A stretch of 10,714 bases of DNA. It comes from an uncultured bacterium (GTDB lineage Bacteria; Planctomycetota; Phycisphaerae; Phycisphaerales; SM1A02). The stretch is from assembly GCA_903867275.1 (NCBI GenBank), contig CAIPQY010000114.1, positions 1 to 10,714 of the forward strand, read 5' to 3'. Of this stretch, positions 1 to 6,579 are shown piece after piece; the first letter of the stretch is position 1, and the number at the start of each line of letters is the position of its first letter. Both the position numbers and the translations under genes were made by a program. A model generated the notes under the pieces. It ran no database searches and was not told the origin of the DNA. It saw nothing but the letters and a program-made list of their open reading frames with translations.

Positions 1-387
1 CCCGACAAGAACACCAACGAGGACGGCTTCGCTCGCACCGCGCCGGTGCGCAGCTTTCCGCCGAACGGCTACGGCCTGTACGACATGACCGGCAACGCGT
101 GGGAGTGGTGCAGCGACTGGTTCGATGCCTCGGCCTATGCGACGCTTGCCACCGAAGGCATGTGCCGCAATCCGGCGGGGCCCGCACGCAGCGCCAATCC
201 CGAATCGCCGCACGCGGCGCAGCGCGTCACCAAGGGCGGCTCGTTCCTGTGCGCGGAGAACTACTGCCGCAACTACCGGCCAAGCGCGCGGCGCGGCACC
301 GACTGGGACACCAGCCTGTCGCACCTGGGGTTCCGCTGCGCGAAGTCGGCGAACGCCGTCGCCACCGACACGCCCGCGTCGAAGTGA
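1..387 (+). CDS. Formylglycine-generating enzyme (FGE-sulfatase/SUMF1 domain), C-terminal part
   Basis: This is the last 128 residues of a protein whose start lies left of the window; the frame is open from base 1 to a TGA at 385-387. It carries hallmarks of the FGE-sulfatase fold: NGYGLYDMTGNAWEWCSDWF, then GGSFLC and LGFRCA near the end. The pair LCAENYC (Cys codons at 250-252 and 265-267) matches the CxxxxC copper-binding, catalytic cysteines of aerobic formylglycine-generating enzymes, which oxidise a sulfatase active-site cysteine to formylglycine. Many relatives of this fold lack that pair, so its presence favours a real sulfatase activator over a generic SUMF1-domain protein. A 15-residue Ala/Thr-rich tail follows the domain. 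No sulfatase gene is visible in the window. The gene converges on metH with 9 bp between stops. Export cannot be judged because the N-terminus is missing. Confidence 0.9.
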   Translation, partial: PDKNTNEDGFARTAPVRSFPPNGYGLYDMTGNAWEWCSDWFDASAYATLATEGMCRNPAGPARSANPESPHAAQRVTKGGSFLCAENYCRNYRPSARRGTDWDTSLSHLGFRCAKSANAVATDTPASK

Positions 388-396
388 CGCCCCCGC

Positions 397-3300
397 TCAC
401 ACCGCGAAGTACTTCGCCTCGGGGTGATGCACGATGATGGCGCTGGTGCTCTGCTCGGGATCGATCTGCCAGTTCTCGGTGAGGCGGCAGCCGATGCGCT
501 CGGGCTGCAGCAGGCGGAACAGCTTCTCCTGATCGCTCATGTCGGGGCAGGCCGGATAGCCGAAACTGAAGCGGCTGCCGCGGTACTTCTGCGTGAACAG
601 CTCCTTGATGCGCGGGCTGTCGTCGTGGCCGATGCCCAGCTCGGCGCGAATGCGCTTGTGCCACAGTTCCGCCAGCGCCTCGGCGCACTCCACGCCCATG
701 CCGTGCAGATACAGGTACTCGGTGTAGTCGTTGCGCTCGAACAGCTGCTTGGCGCGGTGACTCACCTCCACCCCCATGGTCACGCAGTGGAACGCCACCA
801 CGTCGCGCTCGCCGGCGCTGCGCGGACGGAAGAAATCGCTGATGCACAGCCGCTGCCGACCGTTCTGCCGCGGGAAGCTGAAGCGCTCCAGTTCGCGCTC
901 GTGATCCTTGGGGTCGAACACCACCAGATCGTTGCCTTCGCTTGCGCAGGGCCAGAAGCCGTACACCACCTGCGGGCGCAGGATGTGCTCGCGCTTGCAC
1001 TGCTCGGACAGGCGCGCGAACACGTCCTCGGCCTTCTGCTCCAGCTTGGCGTAGTCGGCGTCGTTCAGGTCGCCGCGCTTGAAGCCCCACTGACCGCGGA
1101 ACAGCGCCGTGCGGTTCACGAAGGGATAGATCTCGCTCAGGTCGATCGACTCCACCAGGCGATCGCCCCAGAACGGCGGCTTGGGCACCGGCAGGTCGGC
1201 GCGCACGTCGCTGCGGCCGGGCGCGGTGGCGGTGGTGCTGTCGCCGCCCTCGAGTCGCTGCCCCACCTTCGCGTCCACTTCCGCGCGCTTGGTCAGTCGC
1301 GCTTCCACCTGCGTGTCGATCTTCTGCAGCTCGCCACGCGCCAGCGCCTCGCACACGGCCAGACCCTCGAAGGCGTCCTTGCCGTAGTACAGCGGACCTT
1401 CGTACACGTTGCGCAGGTGACTTTCCGCGTAGTGGCGCGTCAGCGCGGCGCCACCCAGCATCACCGGCACCGTGATGTTGAGCTGGTTCAGCTCGCGCAG
1501 GTTCTGCTCCATGATGGTCACGCTCTTCACCAGCAGGCCGCTCATGCCGATGCAGTCGGCACCCGTGCTGCGCCAGGCGTCCACGATCTGCTGCAGGCTC
1601 TGCTTGATGCCGATGTTGTGCACCTTGAAGCCGTTGTTGCTCAGGATGATGTCGACCAGGTTCTTGCCGATGTCGTGCACGTCGCCGGCCACGGTGGCCA
1701 GCACCATGCTGGCCTTGGGCTTCTCGGCCACGCCGCTGCGCGCCATGTGCGGCTGCAGGTGCGCCACGGCCTTCTTCATCACGCTGGCGCTCTGCAGCAC
1801 GAAGGGCAGCTGCATGGTGCCCGCGGCGAACAGGTCGCCCACGGTCTTCATGCCGGCCAGCAGGTGGTCGTTGATGATCTCGAGCGGCGGATACTTCTCC
1901 AGCGCGGCATCGAGCGTGGTGCCCAGCTCACCGTCGTCGCCATCCACGATGTGCCGCTGCATGCGCTCTTCCAGCGGCAGGTCGGCCAGGCCCTTCTTCT
2001 CGGTGGTCTGCTCCACGCCGTCGGGAAACAGGCCGATGAAGTGCAGCAGCGGATCGAAGTCGGCCGTCTTGCCCTCAGGGCGTTCGGCGCCGCGGCGATC
2101 GAAGATGAGCCACTCCGCGGCTTCCCACTGCTCGGGCGGAATGCGGTTCGCGGGCAGCAGCTTGCTGAAGTGCACGATGGCGGCGGTCAGTCCGCGCTGG
2201 CGCGACGCATGCAGGAACACGCTGTTCAGCACGGCGCGCGCCGCGGGCTTCAGGCCGAAGCTGATGTTGGAAAGGCCCAGCAGGATGCCGCACTCGGGGA
2301 AGCGCTTGGCGATCAGCTCGATGCCCTTCAGCGTCTCCAGGCCCAGCTTGCGGTCGTCCTCGTTGCCGGTGGCGATGGTGAAGGTGAGCGGATCGAACAG
2401 CAGGTCCTGCGCGTCCAGCCCCCACTTGCGCGTGTACAGGTCGTGGATGCGCTCGGCGATCTGCAGCTTGCGCTCGGCGGTCTTCGCCATGCCGGCCTGC
2501 GGATCCTCGTCGATGGTCAGCGCCACGCACGCCGCGCCGTAGCGCTTGAGCAGCGGGCACACGCGGTTCATGCGCTCCTCGCCATCCTCCAGGTTGATGC
2601 TGTTCACGATGCAGCGGCCACCCGCGCGCTTCAGGCCTTCCTCCAGCACGGGCGCCTCGGTGCTGTCCAGCATCAATGGCGCGTTCACCTGACGCACGAT
2701 GCGGCTGGCCACCTCGCCGATGTCCTTCACGCCGTCGCGGCCCACGAAGTCCACGCACAGGTCGATCAGGTGGCTGCCGTCGCGCATCTCCTCGCGCGCC
2801 ATGCCCACCAGCTGGTCCCACTGCTCCTCGTCGAGCAGGCGCTTGAACTTGCGGCTGCCGTTGGCGTTGGTGCGCTCGGCCACGATCAGGAAGCTGTTGT
2901 CCTGCTTGAACTCGGTGAAGCCGTACAGGCTGCTGCAACCGGCGGGCTGCGGTTCGATGGCGCGGCTCACGCGCGCGCGCCGCGATCCAACCACCTCGCG
3001 CAGCGCGCGGATGTGCTCGGCGGTGGTGCCGCAGCAGCCACCCACCACATCCACCTTGAATTCCTCAACGAAGCGGCGCATCGCCTCGGCGAAACCGGCG
3101 GGCTGCAGCGGATATTCGGTGCGACCCTCCACCAGCACCGGCAGGCCGGCGTTGGGCACCACGCTCACGGCGCGATCCCAGTGCTTCGTCAGGTACGCCA
3201 CGTGCTCGGCCATCTCAACGGGGCCGGTCGCGCAGTTCAGGCCCAGGCTGGCGATGGGGAACGGCTTCAGCGCGTTCACCACCGCGGCCATGTCGCTGCC

Positions 3301-3918
3301 CAGCAGCATGGTGCCGGTGGTCTCCATCGTCACGCTCACCATCAGCGGAATGTGCTCGTGCGACAGGCCGCGCTCGGCCAGCGCATCCAGACAGGCGTTG
3401 ATGGCGCACTTCACCTGCAGCAGATCCTGCGCGGTCTCGATGATGAAGCAGTCCACGCCGCCCTCGATCAGACCGAGCGCCTGCTCCTTGTAGCTGTCCA
3501 GCATCAGGTCCCACGTGGTGTTGCCAAGCGTGACCAGCTTGGTGCCCGGGCCGATGCTGCCGGCGACGAAGCGCGGACGATCCTTGGTGCTGAACTTGTC
3601 GCAGGCCGCGCGCGCGATCCTGGCGCCGCGCACGTTCAGGTCGCGCGTCCACGCCACCATCTCCGGATCGAACTCCGCGCCCACCAGCTTGTTGGATCCG
3701 AAGGTGTCGGTCTCCACCACGTCCGCTCCCGCGGCGAGGAAGTTCTCGTGGATGCGCTGAATCATGTCGGGGCGACTGCGCACCAGGATGTCGGTGCAGT
3801 TGTCGCGGCCGAGGTAGTCGGCGGGCGCACAATCGGCGCATGCATGGATGCTGGTGCCCATCGCACCGTCGAACACAAGCACCTGCGAACGGAGGGCATC
3901 GAGAAAGCGGCTGGCCAT
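397..3918 (-). CDS. metH: Cobalamin-dependent methionine synthase (5-methyltetrahydrofolate-homocysteine methyltransferase)
   Basis: This cytoplasmic enzyme moves a methyl group from 5-methyltetrahydrofolate through cobalamin to homocysteine, giving methionine. At 1173 aa it is close to the usual length (about 1200) and all modules are present in order. The homocysteine domain (about 1-325) has FDGAMGT near the start and zinc ligands Cys229, Cys295 and Cys296 (LNCATGP, GGCCGTT). The pterin domain (about 343-610) has ERTNANGSR from Glu348. A four-helix cap lies at about 645-725. The B12 domain has DVHDIGKN at 746-753, with His748 the cobalt ligand, then MLGGAALTRHY near 820. The reactivation domain (about 905-1173) has RFSFGYPACPD, with Arg1116 and Tyr1121 at the AdoMet-binding positions, and ends EAKYFAV. 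The ATG at 3918 is chosen because MASRFLDALRSQ begins the conserved domain and a promoter sits immediately upstream; no Shine-Dalgarno site is seen. No TTA, CTA or TCA sense codon occurs in the gene. Confidence 0.97.
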   Translation of the reverse strand: MASRFLDALRSQVLVFDGAMGTSIHACADCAPADYLGRDNCTDILVRSRPDMIQRIHENFLAAGADVVETDTFGSNKLVGAEFDPEMVAWTRDLNVRGARIARAACDKFSTKDRPRFVAGSIGPGTKLVTLGNTTWDLMLDSYKEQALGLIEGGVDCFIIETAQDLLQVKCAINACLDALAERGLSHEHIPLMVSVTMETTGTMLLGSDMAAVVNALKPFPIASLGLNCATGPVEMAEHVAYLTKHWDRAVSVVPNAGLPVLVEGRTEYPLQPAGFAEAMRRFVEEFKVDVVGGCCGTTAEHIRALREVVGSRRARVSRAIEPQPAGCSSLYGFTEFKQDNSFLIVAERTNANGSRKFKRLLDEEQWDQLVGMAREEMRDGSHLIDLCVDFVGRDGVKDIGEVASRIVRQVNAPLMLDSTEAPVLEEGLKRAGGRCIVNSINLEDGEERMNRVCPLLKRYGAACVALTIDEDPQAGMAKTAERKLQIAERIHDLYTRKWGLDAQDLLFDPLTFTIATGNEDDRKLGLETLKGIELIAKRFPECGILLGLSNISFGLKPAARAVLNSVFLHASRQRGLTAAIVHFSKLLPANRIPPEQWEAAEWLIFDRRGAERPEGKTADFDPLLHFIGLFPDGVEQTTEKKGLADLPLEERMQRHIVDGDDGELGTTLDAALEKYPPLEIINDHLLAGMKTVGDLFAAGTMQLPFVLQSASVMKKAVAHLQPHMARSGVAEKPKASMVLATVAGDVHDIGKNLVDIILSNNGFKVHNIGIKQSLQQIVDAWRSTGADCIGMSGLLVKSVTIMEQNLRELNQLNITVPVMLGGAALTRHYAESHLRNVYEGPLYYGKDAFEGLAVCEALARGELQKIDTQVEARLTKRAEVDAKVGQRLEGGDSTTATAPGRSDVRADLPVPKPPFWGDRLVESIDLSEIYPFVNRTALFRGQWGFKRGDLNDADYAKLEQKAEDVFARLSEQCKREHILRPQVVYGFWPCASEGNDLVVFDPKDHERELERFSFPRQNGRQRLCISDFFRPRSAGERDVVAFHCVTMGVEVSHRAKQLFERNDYTEYLYLHGMGVECAEALAELWHKRIRAELGIGHDDSPRIKELFTQKYRGSRFSFGYPACPDMSDQEKLFRLLQPERIGCRLTENWQIDPEQSTSAIIVHHPEAKYFAV
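404..417. repeat. 14-bp perfect palindrome at the metH/FGE convergent 3' ends
   Basis: GCGAAGTACTTCGC reads the same on both strands. As RNA it could form a 5-bp stem with a GUAC loop from either direction. It lies inside the last codons of metH (encoding EAKYFA) and 17 bp past the end of the FGE gene. No T-tract follows on either side, so it is not a standard intrinsic terminator, and the codons of a conserved protein end may explain it by chance. Confidence 0.3.
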
Positions 3919-3925
3919 CCGTCCG

Positions 3926-3954
3926 AAGGTACGGCCATGCCCGCAAATACTCAA
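3926..3954 (-). promoter_or_regulatory. Probable housekeeping-type promoter of metH
   Basis: Read on the minus strand, TTGAGT (3954-3949) is followed by 17 bp and then TACCTT (3931-3926). TTGAGT matches TTGACA at four positions. TACCTT fits the TAnnnT pattern, and the spacing is the ideal 17 bp. The -10 hexamer ends 7 bp before the ATG, which puts the expected transcription start at or within a base or two of the initiator codon. If correct, the metH mRNA is leaderless and this promoter leaves no room for a SAM or cobalamin riboswitch. Confidence 0.55.
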
Positions 3955-3959
3955 CCACT

Positions 3960-3977
3960 CATCCGGATATATGGATG
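3960..3977. repeat. AT-rich imperfect inverted repeat just upstream of the metH -35 box
   Basis: On the minus strand the sequence is CATCCATATATCCGGATG: CATCC and GGATG arms flank an 8-bp spacer, and an 8-bp palindrome ATCCGGAT lies inside. The run ATATAT is unusual in this GC-rich DNA. It ends 5 bp upstream of the proposed metH -35 hexamer and sits in the 192-bp gap shared with the divergent peptidase gene, so a regulator site or UP-like element is plausible. I do not recognise it as the site of a known methionine regulator. Confidence 0.3.
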
Positions 3978-4110
3978 CCTCCCGAAGCCGCCGCTCCTGC
4001 AAATTCCGATAACACCCAATCCGACCCCCGTCCCTCGTTCCTTCCAAATTCGGTTCGGGAAACGCGGGGCAGCCACACGGCGGCGCGCTTCGATCACACA
4101 CTTCCGGCGC

Positions 4111-5508
4111 ATGACTTTCAGCAACGCGCATCGCCTGTCCGCCGCCCTGCTCGCCGCGCTGCTCGCTGCGTGCACCACCGCACCCACGCCCACCCCCACC
4201 GGCACGCCGATCGACCACGCCACCGCACAGGCCTCGTTCGATCAGGTGTGGACCATCGTGGAGACCACCGACGCCGATCCCGCACACGGCGGCGTGGACT
4301 GGAAGGCCGTGAAGGCGGAGTTCCAGCCGCGCGTCGATGCGTGCACCACGCTTGAACAGCTGCGCCAGATCGAGCGCGAGATGCTGGAGCGACTCGGTCG
4401 CAGTCACTTCGGCGTGATCGAACAAGAGAGCGCTTCGCGCATCGCACCCAGCGACGACGGCACCACTTCGAAGCCAAGCCGCGCCGCGGCCAGCAACGGC
4501 ACCATGGGACTCGACCTGCGCGTGATCGAGGATCGCGTGGTGGTGACCAATGTGCACGCCGACACGCCTGCCGCAGCGGCCCATGTGCAGCGCGGATGGA
4601 TCGTGCAGCGCGTCGACGGCGCGGATCCCATGCAGCACCAGGGCGAACATGCCGCGTCGGGTCCGATGGCCCGCTACGCGCGCGACGCCGCGGCACAGGC
4701 GCTCGATCTGGGCAGCGCCGGCAGCACGGAAACCTGGACCTTCCTCGATGCGTCCGGCACCACGCACACGATGTCGCTGCAACGCGCGGAAACCAGCGGA
4801 ACGCCCACGCAGATCGGCCTGCTGCCCACCTTCCGCGTGCGCTGCGAGGATCGCATGCTGTCCACCGACGAACTGCAGCAGCTGGGCCTGGATCCAAAGC
4901 TGCGCATCGCCGTGATCGGCTTCAACATCTGGATGCCCGTGATCGCCACGCAGTTCGATGAGGCCGTGGATCGCCACCGCGACTGCGACGGCATCATCCT
5001 GGACCTGCGCGGCAATCCAGGTGGCGTGGGCGCGATGGCCATGGGCATCGCCGGACACTTCCACGACGACACCGACAGCCTTGGCACCATGCGCACGCGC
5101 GAAGCCTCGCTGGAGTTCAAGGTGAACCCGCGGCGCAGCACCGCCGATGGTCGCAGCGTGCAACCGTTCACCGGACCGCTCGCGATCCTGGTGGATCCCA
5201 TGAGCGCCAGCACCAGCGAGATCTTCGCCGCGGGTCTGCAGTCGCTCGACCGCGCGCATGTGGTGGGTCGCGCCAGCGCCGGCGCCGCGCTGCCCGCGCA
5301 GATGCGCGAACTGCCGGGCGGCGACGGCCTGCTGTTCGCCTTCGCCGACTTCACGCGGCCGGATGGTTCGCACATCGAGGGCGTGGGCGTGATCCCGGAC
5401 CTGCCTTCGGGCGACACGCTGCTGGTGTGGCAGCTGGGCAATGACCCCGACATCGCCGCCGCAGCGCGCTGGATCGCGGCCGAGCACCGTCCCGTCGACT
5501 GTCAGTGA
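4111..5508 (+). CDS. S41-family (tail-specific/C-terminal processing type) peptidase, predicted lipoprotein
   Basis: The protein has 465 aa. Residues 1-21 form a lipoprotein signal ending LLAAC, with Cys21 the predicted lipidation site, so it should be membrane-anchored outside the cytoplasm; this signal fixes the ATG at 4111 over the in-frame ATG at 3937. A Thr/Pro-rich stretch follows. A helical region at about 35-110 and a PDZ-like segment at about 130-185 (GLDLRVIEDRVVVTNV, then TPAAAAHVQRGWIVQRVDG) resemble tail-specific proteases. The catalytic domain has DLRGNPGG at 298-305 and SASTSEIFA with the probable nucleophile Ser367. The lysine found 25 residues after the nucleophile in CtpA/Prc enzymes is Ala392 here (GRASAGAA), so it either uses another base, as tricorn-like S41 enzymes do, or is inactive. 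The gene diverges from metH across 192 bp; I see no convincing promoter or Shine-Dalgarno site for it. Its substrate is unknown. Confidence 0.88.
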   Translation: MTFSNAHRLSAALLAALLAACTTAPTPTPTGTPIDHATAQASFDQVWTIVETTDADPAHGGVDWKAVKAEFQPRVDACTTLEQLRQIEREMLERLGRSHFGVIEQESASRIAPSDDGTTSKPSRAAASNGTMGLDLRVIEDRVVVTNVHADTPAAAAHVQRGWIVQRVDGADPMQHQGEHAASGPMARYARDAAAQALDLGSAGSTETWTFLDASGTTHTMSLQRAETSGTPTQIGLLPTFRVRCEDRMLSTDELQQLGLDPKLRIAVIGFNIWMPVIATQFDEAVDRHRDCDGIILDLRGNPGGVGAMAMGIAGHFHDDTDSLGTMRTREASLEFKVNPRRSTADGRSVQPFTGPLAILVDPMSASTSEIFAAGLQSLDRAHVVGRASAGAALPAQMRELPGGDGLLFAFADFTRPDGSHIEGVGVIPDLPSGDTLLVWQLGNDPDIAAAARWIAAEHRPVDCQ

Positions 5509-5528
5509 CGCACGGCAGCGGCGCGCAC

Positions 5529-5548
5529 GAGGGCTATCCTTTGCCCTC
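5529..5548. repeat. 6-bp inverted repeat enclosing the -10 element of the 5550 gene
   Basis: GAGGGC (5529-5534) and GCCCTC (5543-5548) are perfect inverted arms around the 8-base spacer TATCCTTT, and the right arm ends one base before the ATG at 5550. In DNA this could be an operator overlapping the -10 element. In transcripts reading through from the peptidase gene it would form a hairpin directly in front of the start codon. No T-tract follows, so it is not an intrinsic terminator. Confidence 0.35.
5535..5540 (+). promoter_or_regulatory. Possible -10 element (TATCCT) for a leaderless start at 5550
   Basis: TATCCT ends 9 bp before the ATG at 5550, in the 41-bp gap after the peptidase stop codon. 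It fits TAnnnT and resembles hexamers at the same place before the genes at 7436 (TAGACT) and 9704 (TAGCCT). No recognisable -35 box lies 16-18 bp upstream. There is no Shine-Dalgarno site at normal spacing; GAGGG at 5529-5533 is 16 bp from the ATG, too far. Confidence 0.4.
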
Positions 5549-5549
5549 C

Positions 5550-6566
5550 ATGCGAATCACCACGCTTGCCACCGCGCTCTTCGCGCTCGTCCTGCTCGCA
5601 ACCCCCGCCACGCTCGCGCAGTCGGGCGGCTCGTTCGGCTCCGCGCCCACCGGCACGCCGCAGGCAACGCCACCGCAGCCGCCCACGAAGAGCGATCCGG
5701 TGATGCCCGAACCCGGCGCCCCCGCCACGGCACCATCGAACCCTGCTCCCGCCGCACCCGCGCAGCCCGCCAACCTGCCTTCCGCCGCGGACATCTTCAA
5801 GAAGAGCGTGGACGCGATCGGTGGCGAGGCCGCCGTTCGCAAGCACAGCGCCATGCGCGTGAAGGGCAAGCTGGGCGTGGCCGGCATGCAGCAGGGCGAC
5901 ATGGAGATCCTCATGCTGGCGCCCAACAAGTTCCTCACCGCCATCAACATGGCGGGCATGGGCAAGATGGAGCAGGGCTTCGACGGCACCGTGGGCTGGA
6001 CGAAGAACCCCATGATGGGCACGCAGCTGCTCGAGGGCCGCACGCTTGATGAGCTGCGCCGCAGCAGCGACTTCTACAAGGACATCGATCCATCCAAGCT
6101 GTGGAAGAGCGCCACCACCAAGGGCGTGACCACCTTCATCAACCTGCCCTGCTACGAGGTTGCGGTCGAAGGCGACATGGGCAACGGCAGCCTGTTCTAC
6201 GGCGTCGATGATGGCCTTGCGCGCGGCATGCGCCTGACGGTCGACACGCCGATGGGCAAGGTGCCCACCACCACCAGCATGGTGGAGTACAAGGATTTCG
6301 ACGGACTGAAGATCGCCAGCAAGACCGAGATCGAGGCGATGGGCGCCAAGCAGGTGATGACGGTCGACTCGGTCGACTTCACGCCCGTCGATCCCAAGCT
6401 GTTCGACCTTCCGCCCGATGTGAAGGCGCTGGTCGATGGCGGCGGCAAGAAGGCGCCGGCCAACGGCAAGGCGAACGGCGCAAGCGGCAAGCCCGCCGGC
6501 AAGAACGGCTCGAAGCCCGGCACCAGCGGTGGCACCACGCCACCACCGCCGCCCGCCAAGCCCTGA
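5550..6566 (+). CDS. Exported protein with LolA-like (outer-membrane lipoprotein-sorting type) domain and low-complexity tails
   Basis: The protein has 338 aa. Residues 1-23 are a clear Sec signal (MRITTLATALFALVLLATPATLA), which selects the ATG at 5550 over an in-frame GTG at 5505. Residues 24-77 are a Pro/Ala-rich linker. The folded core, about 78-295, begins ADIFKKSVDAIGGEAAV, has GFDGTVGWTKNPMMGTQLLEG followed by DELRRSSDFYKD, and ends with a DFTPVDPKLFDLP strand. This pattern matches proteins often labelled outer-membrane lipoprotein-sorting-like, a beta-rich fold thought to bind lipids or acyl chains; I rely on pattern recall, so function is tentative. Residues 297-338 form a Gly/Lys/Pro-rich basic tail ending in a run of five prolines, perhaps for contact with the cell wall or an acidic polymer. 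The next gene encodes a distant relative only 13 bp downstream. Location is predicted to be periplasmic. Confidence 0.8.
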   Translation: MRITTLATALFALVLLATPATLAQSGGSFGSAPTGTPQATPPQPPTKSDPVMPEPGAPATAPSNPAPAAPAQPANLPSAADIFKKSVDAIGGEAAVRKHSAMRVKGKLGVAGMQQGDMEILMLAPNKFLTAINMAGMGKMEQGFDGTVGWTKNPMMGTQLLEGRTLDELRRSSDFYKDIDPSKLWKSATTKGVTTFINLPCYEVAVEGDMGNGSLFYGVDDGLARGMRLTVDTPMGKVPTTTSMVEYKDFDGLKIASKTEIEAMGAKQVMTVDSVDFTPVDPKLFDLPPDVKALVDGGGKKAPANGKANGASGKPAGKNGSKPGTSGGTTPPPPPAKP

Positions 6567-6579
6567 TCACGCACCACGC

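Noticed and set aside
388..417. Bidirectional intrinsic terminator between the convergent FGE and metH genes
   Set aside because: The 14-bp palindrome is inside metH codons, its RNA stem would be only 5 bp, and no T-tract follows on either strand.
424..4110. Long open frame on the + strand antisense to metH, continuous with the peptidase frame
   Set aside because: It is codon-aligned with metH and open only because metH avoids TTA, CTA and TCA. Its translation is His/Gln/Ala/Arg-rich with no domain, while metH matches its family over the whole length and the peptidase lipoprotein signal starts at 4111.
3919..4110. SAM, SAH or cobalamin riboswitch in the region upstream of metH
   Set aside because: I looked for conserved cores of these riboswitches on the minus strand and found none, and the best promoter leaves no leader. 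A covariance-model search would settle it.
3951..4223. 90-residue open frame on the - strand overlapping the start of the peptidase gene
   Set aside because: It is low-complexity Val/Gly/Arg translation, antisense to the lipoprotein signal, and spans the divergent promoter region.
3919..5487. Upstream extension of the metH frame through the peptidase gene
   Set aside because: The extension has Arg/His/Gly-rich composition typical of an antisense frame, the conserved homocysteine domain begins at the ATG at 3918, and a promoter lies directly before that ATG.
5505..5549. GTG at 5505 as the start of the LolA-like protein
   Set aside because: It would add MTHGSGAHEGYPLPS before a well-formed Sec signal, hiding the signal inside the protein; the ATG at 5550 gives a normal signal.
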